DNA from: GCA-002708145 sp045562755
GTDB taxonomy: Bacteria; Chloroflexota; Dehalococcoidia; Lucifugimonadales; Lucifugimonadaceae
Assembly: GCA_045562755.1 (NCBI GenBank)
Contig: JBJKVF010000006.1
Span: 851,017 to 915,016, forward strand
DNA length: 64,000 bases
Reading direction: 5' to 3'
Part shown: piece after piece, positions 61,791-64,000 of the stretch
Numbering within the stretch: the stretch's first letter is position 1
Layout of the letters: the number at the start of each line of letters is the position of its first letter
Position numbers and translations under genes: made by a program
The notes under the pieces: generated by a model
The model's input: the letters and a program-made list of their open reading frames with translations, nothing else
Databases searched by the model: none
What the model was told of the DNA's origin: nothing

Positions 61791-63953
61791 TTAAATTACT
61801 GGGCGAGCTTTTCCTGGTTCACCAGTTCCAACTATTCCAGCTTCTTCTAGCTCATCCATTAGTCTTGCTGCTCTTGGATAACCAATTCTAAGTCTCCTTT
61901 GAAGAAAAGAAACAGATAAAGTTTTTTGAGATTTACTTAGCTCTAAAGCATTATTGAATAATGAGTCATTTTCTGAGAATTCAACTCCACCAGTATCTGT
62001 ATTATCGTTGGTGTTTATTTCAAGGAATTTCATATTTGGAAAGATATTTTTCTTCCATAAATTAACTATTGTGTCTACCTCGACATCTGAAACAAAAGCA
62101 CCCTGAACCCTTGATGGTTTAGGTTTGTCAATTGGCTTAAATAACATATCGCCTTTACCTAATAATTTATCTGCTCCAACACTATCTAAAATTGTTCTTG
62201 AGTCAATTTGTGACATTACAGCAAATGATATTCTACTTGGAAAATTAGCCTTAATGAGTCCTGTTACCACATCTACTGATGGTCTTTGAGTAGCTACTAC
62301 TAAATGTACACCAGTAGCTCGTCCAAGTTGGGCTAGTCTTACAAGTAATCTTTCTACTTCTCCAGAAGCACTAAGCATCAAATCTGCAAGTTCATCAACT
62401 AAAATAACCAAATATGGCATTTTATGATCTGATTTTTTATTAAATGTTGATATATTTTTTACACCAAAATTTTCTAAAATCTTAAATCTTTCCATCATTT
62501 CTTTCACTAATGATTTTAGAACTAGCACAGCTTGTTCTGCCTCAACTACAACAGGGGTGTAGAGATGAGGTATGCCTTCATATGGTGTTAATTCAACCCT
62601 TTTTGGATCGATCATGACTATTCTTAGATCATTGGGAGTTTTGGACATAATTAATCCTGTGATTATACTATTCATACACACACTTTTGCCTGATCCAGTA
62701 GAGCCCGCAACTAGAGTATGAGGCATTTTTGATAAATCTGTCATTACAGATTCTCCTCCAGAACCTAATCCTAATGGGACGGGTAGGGGATTGTCATCAG
62801 CAAATTCTTTCCAAGCTCTTGTATCCATAATGGACCTCAATGTAACTTCATTAGGAGAGCTATTTGGTACTTCAATACCTACCACAGATTCACCTGGAAC
62901 AGGAGCTTCAAATCTTAAGTTTGGTGATGCTAATGAAAGTGCTATATCTTTCTCTCTATTAAGTATCGTATCAACTCTGACTCTTTGACCTATTTTTTCA
63001 TCAGTTTTTCCTTTCCATCCTGGACTAAGCCCATACATAGTTACAGTTGGTCCTTTTTTTACTTGATCAACAGTAACTTCAATCCCGAACTGTTTTAACG
63101 ATGTTTCTATTTTATTACTTGTTAACTCTACTTCTGATTCTGAAATACCCCCTGGTAAAGGTACCTTAAGGTTATCTATACTAGGTATAGTCCAATTATG
63201 ATTTATTGGTTGGGAAATTTCTTCTGATTTAATAATATTTTTATCATGGTCATTATTTTTTGGCAATGAGATATTATTTTTATCATTTTCTTGATTTTTA
63301 GATTTTTTTATAGCGTTTATATCTTCATTTTGAGATAAAGATTTATCACTCATAATATTTTTTTCTTTATCATCATTTTCATAAATATCAGGGATATTAT
63401 TTTTTTTTGTGATTACATTAACACTAATAAGTAAAATTGATTTAGCTAAATTTATAGAAAGATGTATAAATTTTTTTATAAATTTATATAAAAAACTATA
63501 AATGAGATTTATAGCAATTTTTACTAATTTTGGATTTACGATAGATACTGCTATTACAAAAAATAATATTACCCTTAGCCATGAAATAAAGTAGTCTAAT
63601 AATGATACAGCAAATCTATCCCAGCTTAAGTATGATCTTGATATTAATATACCTATTTGTCCGCCAATAGATTCTCCTGAGAAAGATCCGATAGGAGCGT
63701 AAAAAATCCCTAAACCTCCTGATACTCCTAAGCATAAAAATATGTAGCTAATTTGATATTTCCATAAGCGAAAAAATTTATTATAAAAAAATGTAATTAT
63801 GATTGGGATAATTATCATACTAAAAGGAATAAAAGACCAGCCAAAAAATTCCTTCATTTCTTCGAAATTTCTTTGGAAAAACAGGAATGAAAAAATGAAG
63901 GTTATTGTTATTGTTATAACTTTAAGTAAGAAAGTAATTTTTGTATCAATCAT
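61791..63953 (-). CDS. ftsK: DNA translocase FtsK/SpoIIIE
   Basis: A 720-aa septal DNA pump that clears chromosome ends at division. Four N-terminal membrane helices (about residues 1-150) are followed by a charged Asn/Lys/Asp-rich linker (about 195-255), then the motor: LVAGSTGSGKSVCMNS (Walker A, about residue 430), LVILVDELADLM (Walker B), and VGLIKANFPSRISFAV. The C-terminal gamma winged helix (LSVSFLQRRLRIGYPRAARLMDELEEAGIVG) reads orienting DNA sequences. The ATG at 63953 leaves 47 bases of upstream sequence in the window, with no feature seen. Confidence 0.96.
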   Translation of the reverse strand: MIDTKITFLLKVITITITFIFSFLFFQRNFEEMKEFFGWSFIPFSMIIIPIIITFFYNKFFRLWKYQISYIFLCLGVSGGLGIFYAPIGSFSGESIGGQIGILISRSYLSWDRFAVSLLDYFISWLRVILFFVIAVSIVNPKLVKIAINLIYSFLYKFIKKFIHLSINLAKSILLISVNVITKKNNIPDIYENDDKEKNIMSDKSLSQNEDINAIKKSKNQENDKNNISLPKNNDHDKNIIKSEEISQPINHNWTIPSIDNLKVPLPGGISESEVELTSNKIETSLKQFGIEVTVDQVKKGPTVTMYGLSPGWKGKTDEKIGQRVRVDTILNREKDIALSLASPNLRFEAPVPGESVVGIEVPNSSPNEVTLRSIMDTRAWKEFADDNPLPVPLGLGSGGESVMTDLSKMPHTLVAGSTGSGKSVCMNSIITGLIMSKTPNDLRIVMIDPKRVELTPYEGIPHLYTPVVVEAEQAVLVLKSLVKEMMERFKILENFGVKNISTFNKKSDHKMPYLVILVDELADLMLSASGEVERLLVRLAQLGRATGVHLVVATQRPSVDVVTGLIKANFPSRISFAVMSQIDSRTILDSVGADKLLGKGDMLFKPIDKPKPSRVQGAFVSDVEVDTIVNLWKKNIFPNMKFLEINTNDNTDTGGVEFSENDSLFNNALELSKSQKTLSVSFLQRRLRIGYPRAARLMDELEEAGIVGTGEPGKARPVI

Positions 63954-64000
63954 TATTCACCAAGCTTATAATTATTTTAGATTTTACATCAAGTTTTTGT

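Noticed and set aside
1..64000. CRISPR arrays, prophage, toxin-antitoxin or other defence system, replication origin
   Set aside because: No regularly spaced repeats, cas, phage structural, toxin or restriction genes are seen, and no cluster of DnaA boxes next to dnaA/dnaN. The CPBP protein alone is not evidence of a defence system.

Overview
This window is very AT-rich (about 30% G+C or lower by eye), densely coding and without recognisable insertion sequences, prophage or CRISPR arrays. The gene content suggests a free-living, aerobic, heterotrophic marine bacterium. I see heme A synthesis (ctaA, ctaB), succinyl-CoA ligase, an RNase Y/YmdB pair, thiamine thiazole synthesis, and a scatter of catabolic enzymes: CaiB/BaiF CoA-transferase, an enolase-superfamily dehydratase, two HpcH/HpaI aldolases, a sulfatase, a flavin monooxygenase, SDR and D-2-hydroxyacid dehydrogenases. 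That mix in a small AT-rich genome is most like a SAR202-type Chloroflexota (Dehalococcoidia-related). This placement is inference; no rRNA gene lies in the window.

Layout. 1-4.9 kb: catabolic genes (partial Ldh2-type dehydrogenase, aldolase, CoA-transferase, SDR), then a compositionally foreign nucleoside hydrolase flanked by a degenerate copy of the end of the neighbouring orn gene. 4.9-9.4 kb: orn, a large unknown membrane protein, a UMF1-type transporter with an inserted domain, a GDPD phosphodiesterase. 9.4-9.7 kb: a gene-free stretch with a good promoter, hairpins and a bidirectional terminator, a candidate small RNA. 9.7-14 kb: sulfatase + MFS pair, a lone cupin, an enolase-superfamily enzyme. 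14-19.3 kb: a minus-strand run rplY-rny-ymdB-PHP phosphoesterase-plsY-zinc-finger membrane protein-enolase. 19.4-24.3 kb: a plus-strand operon of an Rrf2 regulator, a ThiF/MoeB-type activating enzyme, CysM-like cysteine synthase, amidase, hydroxypyruvate isomerase and pgpA. 24.3-31.9 kb: alpha/beta hydrolase, sucD-sucC, tRNA-Ser(TGA), polA, a coiled-coil protein, coaD, rsmD. 32-37.6 kb: lysS, serS (frame broken), pth (frame broken), ligA. 37.6-49 kb: DUF1015 protein, then a long minus-strand run ftsH-CPBP protease-flavin monooxygenase-trpA-aroH-aroG-ribF-tyrS-aspartate/aromatic aminotransferase. 49.2-50.4 kb: infC-rpmI-rplT, with infC apparently starting at AUC. 50.4-53.4 kb: small zinc-site protein, ctaA, ctaB, alpha/beta hydrolase. 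53.5-64 kb: tsaD, a PH-like membrane protein, HpcH aldolase, thiG-thiE-thiS-MFS, hydroxyacid dehydrogenase, a fused accD-accA and ftsK.

Most genes sit in tight co-directional runs with 0-20 nt gaps or 4-nt overlaps. TTG starts are common (hyi, coaD, rplT, rplY, an MFS gene), and several genes have a -10 box only a few bases before the start codon, implying leaderless or nearly leaderless mRNAs. The points most worth checking are the foreign insertion at orn, the candidate small RNA at 9.5-9.7 kb, the CysO/CysM-like cysteine route, the AUC start of infC, and the two adjacent frameshifts in the normally essential genes serS and pth.
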